A DNA stretch of 64,000 nucleotides, from assembly GCF_014649335.1 (NCBI RefSeq), contig NZ_BMSV01000004.1:62001-126000 (forward strand), read 5' to 3'. The DNA comes from Streptomyces roseolilacinus (GTDB lineage: Bacteria; Actinomycetota; Actinomycetes; Streptomycetales; Streptomycetaceae). The notes below the pieces were generated by a model, which had not been told where the DNA came from, ran no database searches, and saw only the letters and a list, made by a program, of their open reading frames with translations. Each line of letters begins with the position of its first letter. Position 1 is the first letter of the stretch. Shown here in pieces: positions 18,124-25,848 of the stretch. Both the position numbers and the translations under genes were made by a program.

Positions 18124-18540
18124 GTGCCCGGAATCGACGAGTGCCTGCTGGAAGCGATGACCCTGCCGGGCGCGCGCGGCGCGGCCCTCGTCGACTGGAC
18201 CAGCGGGCTCGCCCTGGGCACGGCCGGCGAGTCCCCGGTCGGCGACCACGAGACCAGCGCCGCCGAGGCGGCCGAGCTGGCCCGCGCGGCCGCCGAGTAC
18301 GAGTCCTTCGCCCCGGCCCCGGCCCCCGGCGGCGGCCCCGGCGGCGGTCCCGGTGACGACGGGGACGCCCCCGTCGAGGACCTCATCGTCACCACCCGCA
18401 CCGGCTACCACGTGCTCCGCTTCGTCACCACGAACTTCGACAGCAGCCTCTTCCTGCACCTGTGGCTCGACCGCTCCACCGGCAACCTGGCCCTCGCCCG
18501 ATTACGCCTGCGGGACCTCGCCGAACGGCTGGTGCTGTGA
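18124..18540 (+). CDS. Small roadblock-like protein with a TTA codon
   Basis: A 138-aa soluble protein. The opening GARGAALVDWTSGLALGTAG matches [20 protein letters not shown] of the gene at 19818, so the two are paralogues. A Pro/Gly-rich insert (about residues 66-80) separates it from VEDLIVTTRTGYHVLRFV and FLHLWLDRSTGNLALARLRL. The alternating strand-helix plan resembles roadblock/LC7 proteins, which regulate small GTPases. The GTG at 18124 has GGAGGGGAG upstream. Codon 18502-18504 is TTA, so production should need the bldA tRNA. The stop overlaps the next start (TGATG). It begins a four-gene plus-strand cluster. Confidence 0.75.
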   Translation: MPGIDECLLEAMTLPGARGAALVDWTSGLALGTAGESPVGDHETSAAEAAELARAAAEYESFAPAPAPGGGPGGGPGDDGDAPVEDLIVTTRTGYHVLRFVTTNFDSSLFLHLWLDRSTGNLALARLRLRDLAERLVL

Positions 18541-19268
18541 TGACCGGCGGCGTCTCCCCCCTGCTGCGGCGCCTCGCGGCCGACCGGGCGACCGGTGCCC
18601 TCGTCCGCGACCACGGCACCCTCTACCTCGTCGACGGCCAGGTCGTGCACGCCGAGAGCCCCGTGGCCCCCGGCCTCGACGTCCTGCTGGCCGGCGGCAG
18701 CGACCGCCGCTCGGCCGCCCGGCCGCACGGCGCCCGCGCCCGGCGCATCGGCGCCGGCGAGCGCGAGATCTGCCGGCTGGGCGCCCTGTTCGACGCGGCG
18801 TTCTTCGCCCTCGCCCCCGGCCGCGGCCCGGCCCGCTTCCGCTACGGCGCCGAGCCCCGCCTCGCGGGCGCGGGCCGCCCCGTGCCGGCCGCCGCCGTGG
18901 AGCGGGAGACGCTGCGGCGCCGCGAACTGCTCGACGACGTCTGGCCGTACCCCGCCCTCGACGCCGCCCCCGTCGTCCCCCGCCCCGCCGCGCCCGGCCA
19001 GAGCGTCACCGCCCGCGGCCGCGCCCTGCTGTCCCGCGCCGACGGCGTCCGCACCCCGGCGCAGCTCGCCTGGGTCCTGGGCCGGCCGGCCTTCCACACC
19101 GTGCTGGAGATACGGCGCCTGGCCGCCGCCGGACTCGTCGAGACACCCGCCCCGGCCCCCGTCCCCGATCCCGCCCCCGTACCGCCGAGCGGCGCCGCAC
19201 CCACGGCCGATCCCCCCGACATCGCCCTGCTCCGCCGAGTCCGCGACGCCCTGGAGGCACACCTGTGA
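18540..19268 (+). CDS. DUF4388/PatA-N-like regulatory protein, 242 aa
   Basis: The N-terminus TGGVSPLLRRLAADRATGAL followed by GTLYLVDGQVVHAESPVAPG is the strand pattern of DUF4388 (PatA N-terminal) proteins, where a hydrophobic tag domain precedes a response or scaffold module. A central helix region (RRELLDDVWPYPALD) and a winged-helix-like segment (VRTPAQLAWVLGRPAFHTVL, then RRLAAAGLVETP) follow, then a Pro-rich tail and a last helix. Its start overlaps the preceding stop, so translation is coupled. A scaffold or regulator role beside roadblock proteins is inferred; no catalytic residues were recognised. Confidence 0.6.
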   Translation: MTGGVSPLLRRLAADRATGALVRDHGTLYLVDGQVVHAESPVAPGLDVLLAGGSDRRSAARPHGARARRIGAGEREICRLGALFDAAFFALAPGRGPARFRYGAEPRLAGAGRPVPAAAVERETLRRRELLDDVWPYPALDAAPVVPRPAAPGQSVTARGRALLSRADGVRTPAQLAWVLGRPAFHTVLEIRRLAAAGLVETPAPAPVPDPAPVPPSGAAPTADPPDIALLRRVRDALEAHL

Positions 19269-19349
19269 CCGCCCGCTTCGCCCCCCTGCCCTCATGAGGC
19301 CCGCGTCATGAGGCGCGCCCTGCGGCAGCGCGCCGAGAGGAGACAACTG

Positions 19350-19745
19350 ATGACGGCCGAACCGTACGTGCTCGGGGAGCTGCGCCGGCTGCGCGCCCGC
19401 GTCCCCCAGCTGACCGGGGCGCTCGCCGCCAGCGTCGACGGGCTGGTCCTCGCCCAGGACACCGGGGAGGTCGAGCCGGAGGGCGTCGCCGCGCTGACGG
19501 CGGCCGCGCTCGGCGTCGCCGTACGGCTGTCCGACGCGACGGGACGCGGCGGGTTCCGCGAGCTGCTGGTGCGCGGCGAGCACGGCTACGTGGCGACGTA
19601 CGCGGCGGGCGGCGCGGCGGTGCTGACGCTCCTCGCGGAGCCGCGCGTCAACGTCGGCCGGCTCCACCTGGAGGGGCGCCGCTCCGGCGCGCGCATCGCC
19701 GAACTCGTGGACGGCGCCCTGGAACGCCCCGACCTCACCCCCTGA
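19350..19745 (+). CDS. Roadblock/LC7-domain protein
   Basis: A 131-aa single-domain protein. VPQLTGALAASVDGLVLAQD and the closing VNVGRLHLEGRRSGARIAEL follow the classic roadblock/LC7 plan of MglB-like proteins, which bind small Ras-like GTPases. GGAG lies 8 bases before the ATG at 19350, which was preferred to an in-frame ATG at 19308. No GTPase gene is found in the window. It is the third gene of the cluster, with an 81-bp gap before it. Confidence 0.78.
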   Translation: MTAEPYVLGELRRLRARVPQLTGALAASVDGLVLAQDTGEVEPEGVAALTAAALGVAVRLSDATGRGGFRELLVRGEHGYVATYAAGGAAVLTLLAEPRVNVGRLHLEGRRSGARIAELVDGALERPDLTP

Positions 19746-19817
19746 CCCACCACGGCGGCCCGGGACACCGCGGCCCGCAGGACACCCCGTACCCACATGG
19801 AAAGGAAGTGCGCGTTC

Positions 19818-20192
19818 ATGGCCAACGCGGAGACAGCCCTCAAGGAAGCGACCACGGTGATCGACGGCGCCCTCGGCGCGGCGCTCGTCGACTACACGAG
19901 CGGCATGGCCCTCGGCGCGATCGGCGGCGGCAAGGACCTGGACCTCACGGTCGCCGCCGCCGGGAACACCGACGTGGTGCGGGCGAAGGTGCGCACCATG
20001 GAGATGCTCGGCCTGCAGGACGACATCGAGGACATCCTGATCACGCTGGGCACCCAGTACCACCTGATCCGGCTCCTCAAGGGGCGCGGCGCCAACGGCC
20101 TGTTCCTCTACCTCGCGCTCGACAAGAACCGGGCGAACCTGGCGATGGCCCGCCACCAGCTCAAGAAGATCGAGAGCGAACTGGAGGTCTGA
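19818..20192 (+). CDS. Roadblock-like protein, paralogue of the 18124 gene
   Basis: A 124-aa protein starting [20 protein letters not shown]. The [19 protein letters not shown] stretch matches the first gene of the cluster. [20 protein letters not shown] and [20 protein letters not shown] parallel VEDLIVTTRTGYHVLRF and SLFLHLWLDRSTGNLALAR there, but without the Pro/Gly insert and without a TTA codon. AAGGAAG precedes the ATG at 19818; an upstream in-frame ATG (19797) would add seven residues. It is the last gene of the four-gene cluster. Confidence 0.75.
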   Translation: MANAETALKEATTVIDGALGAALVDYTSGMALGAIGGGKDLDLTVAAAGNTDVVRAKVRTMEMLGLQDDIEDILITLGTQYHLIRLLKGRGANGLFLYLALDKNRANLAMARHQLKKIESELEV

Positions 20193-20227
20193 CCGGCGGC
20201 GCGCCCCGTCGCGCCGGCACCCCGCCG

Positions 20228-20791
20228 TCAGCGGCGCCGCGCCCCTCCGGGTGCGGCGTCGCCCGCGGCGATGCCCGTCGTCCGGTACGCGGTGACGTGC
20301 CGGCCGGCCGGGCCGCCCCGGGCGGGCCGGTCGGCACCGACCCACAGCAGCCGGTCGTCGGCGACCTCGCGGCGGCCGATCCACACCGCCTTCAGCCACA
20401 GCCCGGCGCCCAGCCCCGCGACGAGCAGCCCGACCGCGGCGGGCACCGCGAACGACGACGCGACGGCCACCGGGAACGCCGGGAGCAGCCACCAGCGGCG
20501 GGCGCGGCGGCGGTTGCGGATGGTCACGGCCCGGTCCTGCAGGATGTCCGCGCGGGCGGCCCGGACGGCCCCGGCGGCCAGGCCCGCGTACCGGCCGCGC
20601 CGGGCGAGGAACACCGCCGCGGCCGCGACCAGGAACAGGGCGGCTCCCGCGAGCAGTCCGACGCGCCGTCCCACCAGTCCGGGCGACAGCGTCCCCACGG
20701 CCGCCCCGAGGATCCCCGACCACCACAGGGGCGCCGCCGTGGCCCGTACCGCCACGGCCACCCTCGCCAGCGACTCTCCTCCGCGCGCCAC
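20228..20791 (-). CDS. Membrane protein, 187 aa, function unknown
   Basis: It has two clear pairs of hydrophobic helices: about 20-35 with 45-62 (VGLLAGAALFLVAAAAVFLA) and about 100-118 with 118-135 (FAVPAAVGLLVAGLGAGLWL). A positively charged loop (RNRRRARR) lies between the pairs and a Gly/Arg-rich C-terminal tail follows. The GTG at 20791 has GGAGG just upstream. It is convergent with the roadblock cluster and follows the RpiR-regulator gene on the same strand with a 94-bp gap. No family was recognised. Confidence 0.65.
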   Translation of the reverse strand: MARGGESLARVAVAVRATAAPLWWSGILGAAVGTLSPGLVGRRVGLLAGAALFLVAAAAVFLARRGRYAGLAAGAVRAARADILQDRAVTIRNRRRARRWWLLPAFPVAVASSFAVPAAVGLLVAGLGAGLWLKAVWIGRREVADDRLLWVGADRPARGGPAGRHVTAYRTTGIAAGDAAPGGARRR

Positions 20792-20885
20792 GTCCCGTCC
20801 TCCTTCTGCCTCGGCTGTGCTGCGGGTGTGCGCCGGGCAGGGTACCGACGGTCCGTGAGAGTTCCCTGAGAGAGGCGGCCCGGCG

Positions 20886-21746
20886 CTACTCGACGAACAG
20901 CCCGCGCGCGGCGGCCCGCGCGTCGAACTCCTCCAGCCGCGCCTGCGCGTCCGGCAGCCCGTCGCACATCGCCTCCAGCAGCACCCGCCCCAGGAGCATC
21001 GGCCCGCACGCCGTGTCGAAGGCGAGGGCGGTGCCGACGGCGGCCGGGAGCAGCAGGTCGCTGTGGCGGGCGACCGGCGCGAACGCCGAGTCGGCGACGG
21101 TCACCACGGTCAGCCCGGCGGACCTGGCGTACTCCAGGGCGTCCACGACCTCGCGCGGGTGGCGGGGCAGCGCGAAGCAGAGCAGGGCGGTGGCCCCGGC
21201 CCGTACGGCGGTGTCGATCCGGTCCGTGAGCATCGAGCCGCCCTCGTCGAGCAGCCGGACGTCCGGGTGGACCTTGGCGGCGAAGTACGCGAAGCCGCGG
21301 GCCTGGGCGGCGGCGGCGCGCAGCCCGAGGACGGGCAGGGGGCGGGAGGCGGCGAGCAGCCGGCCGGCCCGCTCGGCGGGCGCGGGGTCGGCGAGCAGGC
21401 CCGCGAGGTGGCGGAGGTTCTCGATCTCGGCGTGGACGGCCTGCTGGTACTCGTTGGCCGGGGCGTCCCCGGCGGGCGCGCCGCCCGGGCCCGCGGGGGC
21501 CGGCTCGGCGGGGGCGACCTCGCGGAGGTACCTGCGCAGGGCGGGGTAGCCGTCGAAGCCGAGGGCGACGGCGAAGCGGGTGACGGACGGCTGGCTCACC
21601 CCGGCCAGTTCGGCCAGCTCCACGCTGGACAGGAACGGCACGTCGGCGGCGCGCCGCACCATCCAGTGGGCGATCCGCCGCTGCGTCGGCGTCAGCCGGT
21701 GGCCCTCGAAGAGCGCCTGGAGCCGTGCGCCGGGGGTGTCGTTCAT
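20886..21746 (-). CDS. MurR/RpiR-family transcriptional regulator (HTH plus SIS domain)
   Basis: A 286-aa regulator. The N-terminal HTH_6 domain contains LTPTQRRIAHWMVRRAADVP, ELAELAGVSQPSVTRFAVAL (recognition helix region, about 42-62) and GFDGYPALRRYLRE. A linker follows, then a SIS sugar/phosphate-binding domain from about 130 on, with LPVLGLRAAAAQARGFAY, ALLCFALPRHPREVVDALE and GLTVVTVADSAFAPVA. The family usually represses catabolic genes and responds to a phosphosugar or other small ligand. A perfect 34-bp palindrome lies about 24 bp before its ATG (21746), and a similar dyad precedes hutU. Self-regulation and control of hut are inferred. Confidence 0.9.
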   Translation of the reverse strand: MNDTPGARLQALFEGHRLTPTQRRIAHWMVRRAADVPFLSSVELAELAGVSQPSVTRFAVALGFDGYPALRRYLREVAPAEPAPAGPGGAPAGDAPANEYQQAVHAEIENLRHLAGLLADPAPAERAGRLLAASRPLPVLGLRAAAAQARGFAYFAAKVHPDVRLLDEGGSMLTDRIDTAVRAGATALLCFALPRHPREVVDALEYARSAGLTVVTVADSAFAPVARHSDLLLPAAVGTALAFDTACGPMLLGRVLLEAMCDGLPDAQARLEEFDARAAARGLFVE

Positions 21747-21769
21747 GCCCTGCCCTGTCCTCCACCTCT

Positions 21770-21803
21770 GGTCTATTCAGTCACCGAGGTGACTGAATAG
21801 ACC
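21770..21803. promoter_or_regulatory. Perfect palindromic operator upstream of the RpiR regulator
   Basis: The 15-base arm at 21770-21784 (GGTCTATTCAGTCAC) is exactly reversed at 21789-21803 (GTGACTGAATAGACC) around CGAG. The CTATTCA/TGAATAG half-sites recur in the hutU promoter dyad at 17274-17300. It lies 24-57 bases before the regulator's start codon, the usual place for an autoregulatory operator. Confidence 0.8.
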
Positions 21804-22086
21804 ATATGCAAGGCCGGCTCCCCCGCGAAACCGGGGCGGACGGCGCCCGGGCGCCGCGTCGAGAACGCTCCCGGGCGCCGGTGGACGAACGACCGGAATC
21901 CCCCTTTTCCGGCCGCCCCTCCACCTTCTCCACCGGATCCCCACACTTCCCGGATCGCCGCCGCTCACCGTCCACTTGGGCACGGGAACCGGACCCCCGG
22001 GGCCCTGCGTGATGACTTCCGGCGCCTTATCGTTCCGGTCGTAGAATGCGGCGCAAAATCGTTTACCTGCATCGGGGGTCGCGCAC
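21804..22086. other. Intergenic region before the WXG cassette
   Basis: This is a 283-bp non-coding stretch between the regulator palindrome and the first WXG-cassette gene. It is GC-rich for the first 200 bases, and the last 80 are richer in AT. TAGAAT at 22042-22047 could be a -10 element, but no convincing -35 was seen at the right spacing. Confidence 0.3.
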
Positions 22087-22509
22087 ATGGGATTCGACGA
22101 GGAATGGGCCCAGCTGCGAACGGAGGCGGCGGCACGGCTCGACACGTCGATGCGCCTGAACCAGCTGCCCGCGGACCAGGGCGGGGGCGGGGGCAAGCTG
22201 GTGTCGTCGGCGGCCGCGAAGAGCGCCGCCGCGAACACCATCCAGAACGAGATCATGACCAAGACCCAGACGGCGGGCAAGCACGCGGCCGAGGCCACCG
22301 AGAGCGCGGTGAGCACCTTCGGCGGCTGGGCCACGGGCTCCGCCCTCAAGAAGGTGCAGACCACCTGGGAGGGCCAGGTGAAGACCCTCATGGGCCGGCT
22401 CGGCAAGGAACGCGACGGCCTGCGCCAGACCAACACCATCCTCTCCGGTGTCGACACGGACCGCGGCGGCCAGATCCGCAAGGTCCCGTCGGGCCTGGAC
22501 AAGATCTGA
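22087..22509 (+). CDS. Small helical protein, first gene of the WXG cassette
   Basis: A 140-aa protein, largely helical, with no signal peptide. The segment MGFDEEWAQLRTEAAARLDT is followed by a Gly-rich break (GGGGGK, about 33-38) and then by long amphipathic stretches (VSSAAAKSAAANTIQNEI and LKKVQTTWEGQVKTLMGRLG). The size and helix-break-helix plan recall small ESX/WXG100-type partner proteins of streptomycetes, but the only WEG triplet lies in the second half. It is followed 13 bp later by the WXG-containing gene. Function is inferred from context only. Confidence 0.6.
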   Translation: MGFDEEWAQLRTEAAARLDTSMRLNQLPADQGGGGGKLVSSAAAKSAAANTIQNEIMTKTQTAGKHAAEATESAVSTFGGWATGSALKKVQTTWEGQVKTLMGRLGKERDGLRQTNTILSGVDTDRGGQIRKVPSGLDKI

Positions 22510-22522
22510 GCCGGGGCGCAGC

Positions 22523-23965
22523 ATGCTGACGTATCACGAGGTCATGTCGACCGACTTCAAGAAGCTGTCCTCGGCCGCCGACAAGTGGCAGTCGATGGCC
22601 GAGGAGTTCGGGAAGGTCGAGAAGCGCTACCGGGACAGCATCGAGAAGATCACCCTCGACGACTCCTGGCAGGGCGAGAGCGCGACCGCGGCGGGCATGA
22701 ACTTCGCCGCGACCCGCTACGAGTACCAGGCCGCGCAGACCCAGGCGAAGGCGACGGCCACGCTGCTGCGCAACGCGCACCAGCAGTTCACCGAGCTGAA
22801 GCAGAAGCTGGAGAACGCCCGCGCCGACGCCGTCAAGGAGGGCATGCGGGTCTCCGAGCAGGGCAACGTCTCCTACGACACGGAGCGCGCCACCCCCGCC
22901 GAGCGCGCCGCCCTGCGCAACGACCCGGAGTTCGCCAAGGGCGTCCGGGAGAGCGAGCAGTCCTGGGCCGAGTACATCAAGGGCTGCGTCAAGGCCTTCG
23001 ACGACGCCGACAAGGACCTCCAGAAGGACCTCGAAGCGGTCGTCAAGGACTCCGGGGGCGGCAAGAACGACGGCACCACCGGCGGCTTCAACGGCGACGC
23101 GGCGGCGGTCGCCCAGGCGGACGACAAGCAGCGCCGGGACCGCATGGACCTCTCCTCGTTCGCGATGCGCGACGACGAGACGCTGGAGGACTGGCTCGCG
23201 CGCATCCAGCGCGACGGCGTCGAGAAGCTGACCGGCAACAAGCAGCTCGCGGACCTGCTCGCCGGCGTCCAGAAGGGGACGGTCACGGCCGGCGCCTTCG
23301 CGCTGGCCCTCGGCACGTCCGTCAAGAGCGGCTTCAAGCTGTTCCAGTACCTCAAGGACGGCAAGAGGGTCACCGCCCCGGGCACGTTCCTGACGAGCCG
23401 CATCAACGAGCGGATGATGCTCGCCGGGGCGAACAGCGTCTGGAACAAGCTGCCGCCCAGCCTCGTCTCCGCCCTCACCGGTTCGGAGGAGGCGGCGGCG
23501 TTCGGCGGGTACCTGACGAAGAACAACCGGTACTTCATCCCGACCGCGGCGGAGACCAACCTCGCGCGGGTCGCCCAGCAGGGCGGCCTCGCCAACGCCG
23601 CCAAGGCCGCGGGCTGGATCCGCGGCGCGGGCGTCGTCGGCAGCGCGGCGGCCACCGTGTACGGCGTGGCCAACCTCGCCACGTACAACACCGACATGAT
23701 CAAGGCGGAGCCGCTCAAGTTCGCCACCGACCTCAGCGGCACGGCCTTCAACGGCTCGCTCACCGCCCTCGCCGTGGCCCCGAGCCCGATCACGGCCGGC
23801 GTGGCCATCGGCACGGGCCTCGTCTACGCCGGCTGCCTCGCCTGGGACAACCGGGAGGCCATCGGGGACGGCCTGGAGAAGGCGGGCGACTGGGTCGGCG
23901 ACCGGGCGGAGGACCTCGGCAGCGGCCTGAAGAAGGTCGGCAGCGCCCTCAACCCCTTCGACTGA
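22523..23965 (+). CDS. WXG100-like N-terminal domain protein with long hydrophobic C-terminus, 480 aa
   Basis: The first 100 residues form a WXG100-like helical hairpin. Helix one covers about 8-44, the turn is DDSWQGESA (W49-Q-G51), and helix two covers about 55-100. A charged helical region (about 100-200) follows, then a C-terminal half with hydrophobic segments (near GAFALALGTSVKSGF, GVVGSAAATVYGVANLA and ITAGVAIGTGLVYAGCLAW) and a charged end (GDWVGDRAEDLGSGLKKVG). This architecture resembles long WXG/LXG-headed substrates of type VII-like secretion. No enzymatic motif was seen, so a toxin role is speculative. The ATG at 22523 has only a weak GGGGCG upstream. No secretion ATPase gene lies nearby. 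Confidence 0.7.
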   Translation: MLTYHEVMSTDFKKLSSAADKWQSMAEEFGKVEKRYRDSIEKITLDDSWQGESATAAGMNFAATRYEYQAAQTQAKATATLLRNAHQQFTELKQKLENARADAVKEGMRVSEQGNVSYDTERATPAERAALRNDPEFAKGVRESEQSWAEYIKGCVKAFDDADKDLQKDLEAVVKDSGGGKNDGTTGGFNGDAAAVAQADDKQRRDRMDLSSFAMRDDETLEDWLARIQRDGVEKLTGNKQLADLLAGVQKGTVTAGAFALALGTSVKSGFKLFQYLKDGKRVTAPGTFLTSRINERMMLAGANSVWNKLPPSLVSALTGSEEAAAFGGYLTKNNRYFIPTAAETNLARVAQQGGLANAAKAAGWIRGAGVVGSAAATVYGVANLATYNTDMIKAEPLKFATDLSGTAFNGSLTALAVAPSPITAGVAIGTGLVYAGCLAWDNREAIGDGLEKAGDWVGDRAEDLGSGLKKVGSALNPFD

Positions 23966-23977
23966 CCAAGGGAAGCC

Positions 23978-24592
23978 ATGCACACCACCCTCACCCCGTT
24001 CGCGCTCGTCCACTGGAAGTCGGAGAGGACACCGGGTGAACCGCGGCAGTCCGGCTGGATCGGCACCTCGCCGGAGTTCGGCGACGTGCGCGTGGTCTGG
24101 CCCGCGCTGCCGCACGCCTCCAACGCGGTCGTCGCGGAGGTGAGCGGTGGTGGCCTTCCCACCGCCAGGTTCGAGACGCGCGGCCTGCTCTCGGACCTGG
24201 TGAGCCAGCCCACCCTGAACCAGGCCACGTGCCGGGTCGACGGGCGGTTCGTCGCCATGGAGCGCAACCGGTGGGCCCTCACCCACCGGGGGCGCGCCCT
24301 GCGGATGCGGTACCTGGGCGACGACTACCGGCTGACGGCCCTCGGCAAGCGCGCCTACCGGCTGGAGCGGCTCCCCGACGACGAGGACCCCGGCGTCGTC
24401 GTCACGGCCCACCAGACGGGCATCGGGGGCGGCAGGCGGGTGACGCTGCGGGCGGCCGGGCGGGTGCTGCCCGCGGACCTCGCCCTGGCCGCCCTGTTCG
24501 CCGGGGTCGACCGGTCGGTCCTCACGCGGCGCGGCGCCGTGCGGGCCGGCTTCAAGAGGATGTTCAGCTTCTGGGCGGAGACGACGTACTGA
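23978..24592 (+). CDS. Hypothetical protein of the WXG cassette, 204 aa
   Basis: Not recognised. It has alternating strands in the first 150 residues (GDVRVVWPALPHASNAVVAE, RFVAMERNRWALTHRGRALR, YRLTALGKRAYRLERL), as in a beta-rich sandwich or barrel. A hydrophobic helix near the end (ADLALAALFAGVDRSVL) and a basic tail follow. AAGGGAAG precedes the ATG at 23978, 12 bp after the WXG gene, so it should be co-transcribed. A chaperone or immunity role is possible from position only. Confidence 0.6.
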   Translation: MHTTLTPFALVHWKSERTPGEPRQSGWIGTSPEFGDVRVVWPALPHASNAVVAEVSGGGLPTARFETRGLLSDLVSQPTLNQATCRVDGRFVAMERNRWALTHRGRALRMRYLGDDYRLTALGKRAYRLERLPDDEDPGVVVTAHQTGIGGGRRVTLRAAGRVLPADLALAALFAGVDRSVLTRRGAVRAGFKRMFSFWAETTY

Positions 24593-24655
24593 CGTGCCGG
24601 CACCGGCCCGCCGGGTGCCCGACGTTCCGAGCCCGACCTACCGAGTGAGTGGTGT

Positions 24656-25501
24656 ATGCCTTCCATTGACGTTTCCCGGCCCCGTTTCCGGCTGTCCGAC
24701 GAGCACCTGATCGTGCTCTCCGAACTGGGGGCCGGCCGGCAGCCGGCCGAGGAGTTCGCCGCCGCCCGCAAGGAGGTCGAGGACAGCGGCCTGGTCACCG
24801 CCGACGGGCGGCTCGCCCACGCGCTGCTGCCGCTCGTGCAGACCTTCCTCTCGCCCGGCGTGATCATCTCCCTGGAGGCGGGCAGCCGCCAGGGCATGCT
24901 CCGCCACGGCGTGTTCATCGGCGACGAGCACGTCGTCGCGCACGAGGCGTGGCCCGGCGAGACCGAGGAGGAGTACTCCCTCGTCGAGCCGAAGACGCTG
25001 ATCTGGAAGCTCGCCTCGATGGTGAACCTCCGCCAGACCCCCGCCGCCCGGCAGACGGCCCTCACGACCGTCGAGACGACCGTCTCCGGGATCGAGGACG
25101 CGCTCGCCTCCCTGAAGGCCACGGCCGGCCCCGGCCGCACCGCCGACGACGAGCGGGCCGCCGTGCGGCAGGCCCTGGCGGCCGGCGGCACGCTCGGCGA
25201 GCCGGCCCTGTCCCTCCTCGCCGAGATGGTCACGGAGCTGCGGTGCAGCTGGCGGATGACCTCCGCCTGGCAGGGCCGCCAGGACGGGCAGGACGGCGTC
25301 GAGGGGCGCGGCCTCGCCGTCTGGGACTGCGGGCCGCTCGGCTACTGGCTGCGCGAGCTGCCCGAGGAGCCCCTGCCGGCCGAGCAGCTCACCCCGGCGA
25401 GCCCGTTCCGGCTCGTGCGCACGGACGCGAAGGCGATCTGGACGCTCATCACGGACCTGCTCCCGGACGCCGACGAGGTCCGCGCCGCGCGGGCCCGCTG
25501 A
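24656..25501 (+). CDS. Possible EspG-like protein, last gene of the WXG cassette
   Basis: A 281-aa soluble protein. FRLSDEHLIVLSELGAGRQP followed by AARKEVEDSGLVTADGRL and HALLPLVQTFLSPGVIISLE gives the order helix, short loop, helix, DG-L turn, helix and strand. This resembles the N-terminus of ESX-associated EspG chaperones, although sequence identity cannot be judged by eye. The C-terminal part has a strand-helix repeat (GLAVWDCGPLGYWLRELP and FRLVRTDAKAIWTLITDLLP). It follows the 204-aa gene after 63 bp and is closed by the strong terminator at 25567. If it is EspG-like, the cassette encodes substrate plus chaperone without the secretion machine. Confidence 0.5.
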   Translation: MPSIDVSRPRFRLSDEHLIVLSELGAGRQPAEEFAAARKEVEDSGLVTADGRLAHALLPLVQTFLSPGVIISLEAGSRQGMLRHGVFIGDEHVVAHEAWPGETEEEYSLVEPKTLIWKLASMVNLRQTPAARQTALTTVETTVSGIEDALASLKATAGPGRTADDERAAVRQALAAGGTLGEPALSLLAEMVTELRCSWRMTSAWQGRQDGQDGVEGRGLAVWDCGPLGYWLRELPEEPLPAEQLTPASPFRLVRTDAKAIWTLITDLLPDADEVRAARAR

Positions 25502-25566
25502 GGACCCGCCGGGGCGGGCGTCCGGCTCCCGGGCGTCCGCCCCCGCGCCCCGGGGCGGCGCGCGGG

Positions 25567-25612
25567 AACGCCGAGGGGGGCCGGTCCGTTCGGACCGGCC
25601 CCCCTCGGCGTT
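25567..25612. terminator. Strong bidirectional terminator
   Basis: A 22-base arm (25567-25588, AACGCCGAGG...) is exactly reversed at 25591-25612 with a TT loop. On the plus strand the right arm runs into TTTG. It ends the WXG cassette. Confidence 0.9.
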
Positions 25613-25614
25613 TG

Positions 25615-25671
25615 CGCGGGGACCGCCGCACCCCCGGATGTCCGGGGGGCGGGACGACGGCGGTCCCCGCG
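25615..25671. terminator. Second nested hairpin after the WXG cassette; no gene up to 25848
   Basis: CGCGGGGACCGCCG (25615-25628) pairs with CGGCGGTCCCCGCG (25658-25671). An inner CCCCCGGA-TG-TCCGGGGG hairpin lies in the loop. With the preceding hairpin it isolates the cassette from cbs. The rest of the 347-bp gap, to 25848, shows no gene. Confidence 0.65.
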
Positions 25672-25848
25672 AGGGACACGGGCCCGGGTCAGGGCCGGTC
25701 GCCGCGTCCGCGACGTCCGTGGAGGTCCGGGAGCCGCTCCGGAGGTCCGTGACGCCGACGACCCCTACGGTGCCGGACGCGTGTTAAGCGGACGCTGCCT
25801 CCATGTGACGTCCCCGTACCGTTTGCGCGAACCCCGTCCGCCCGGTCG

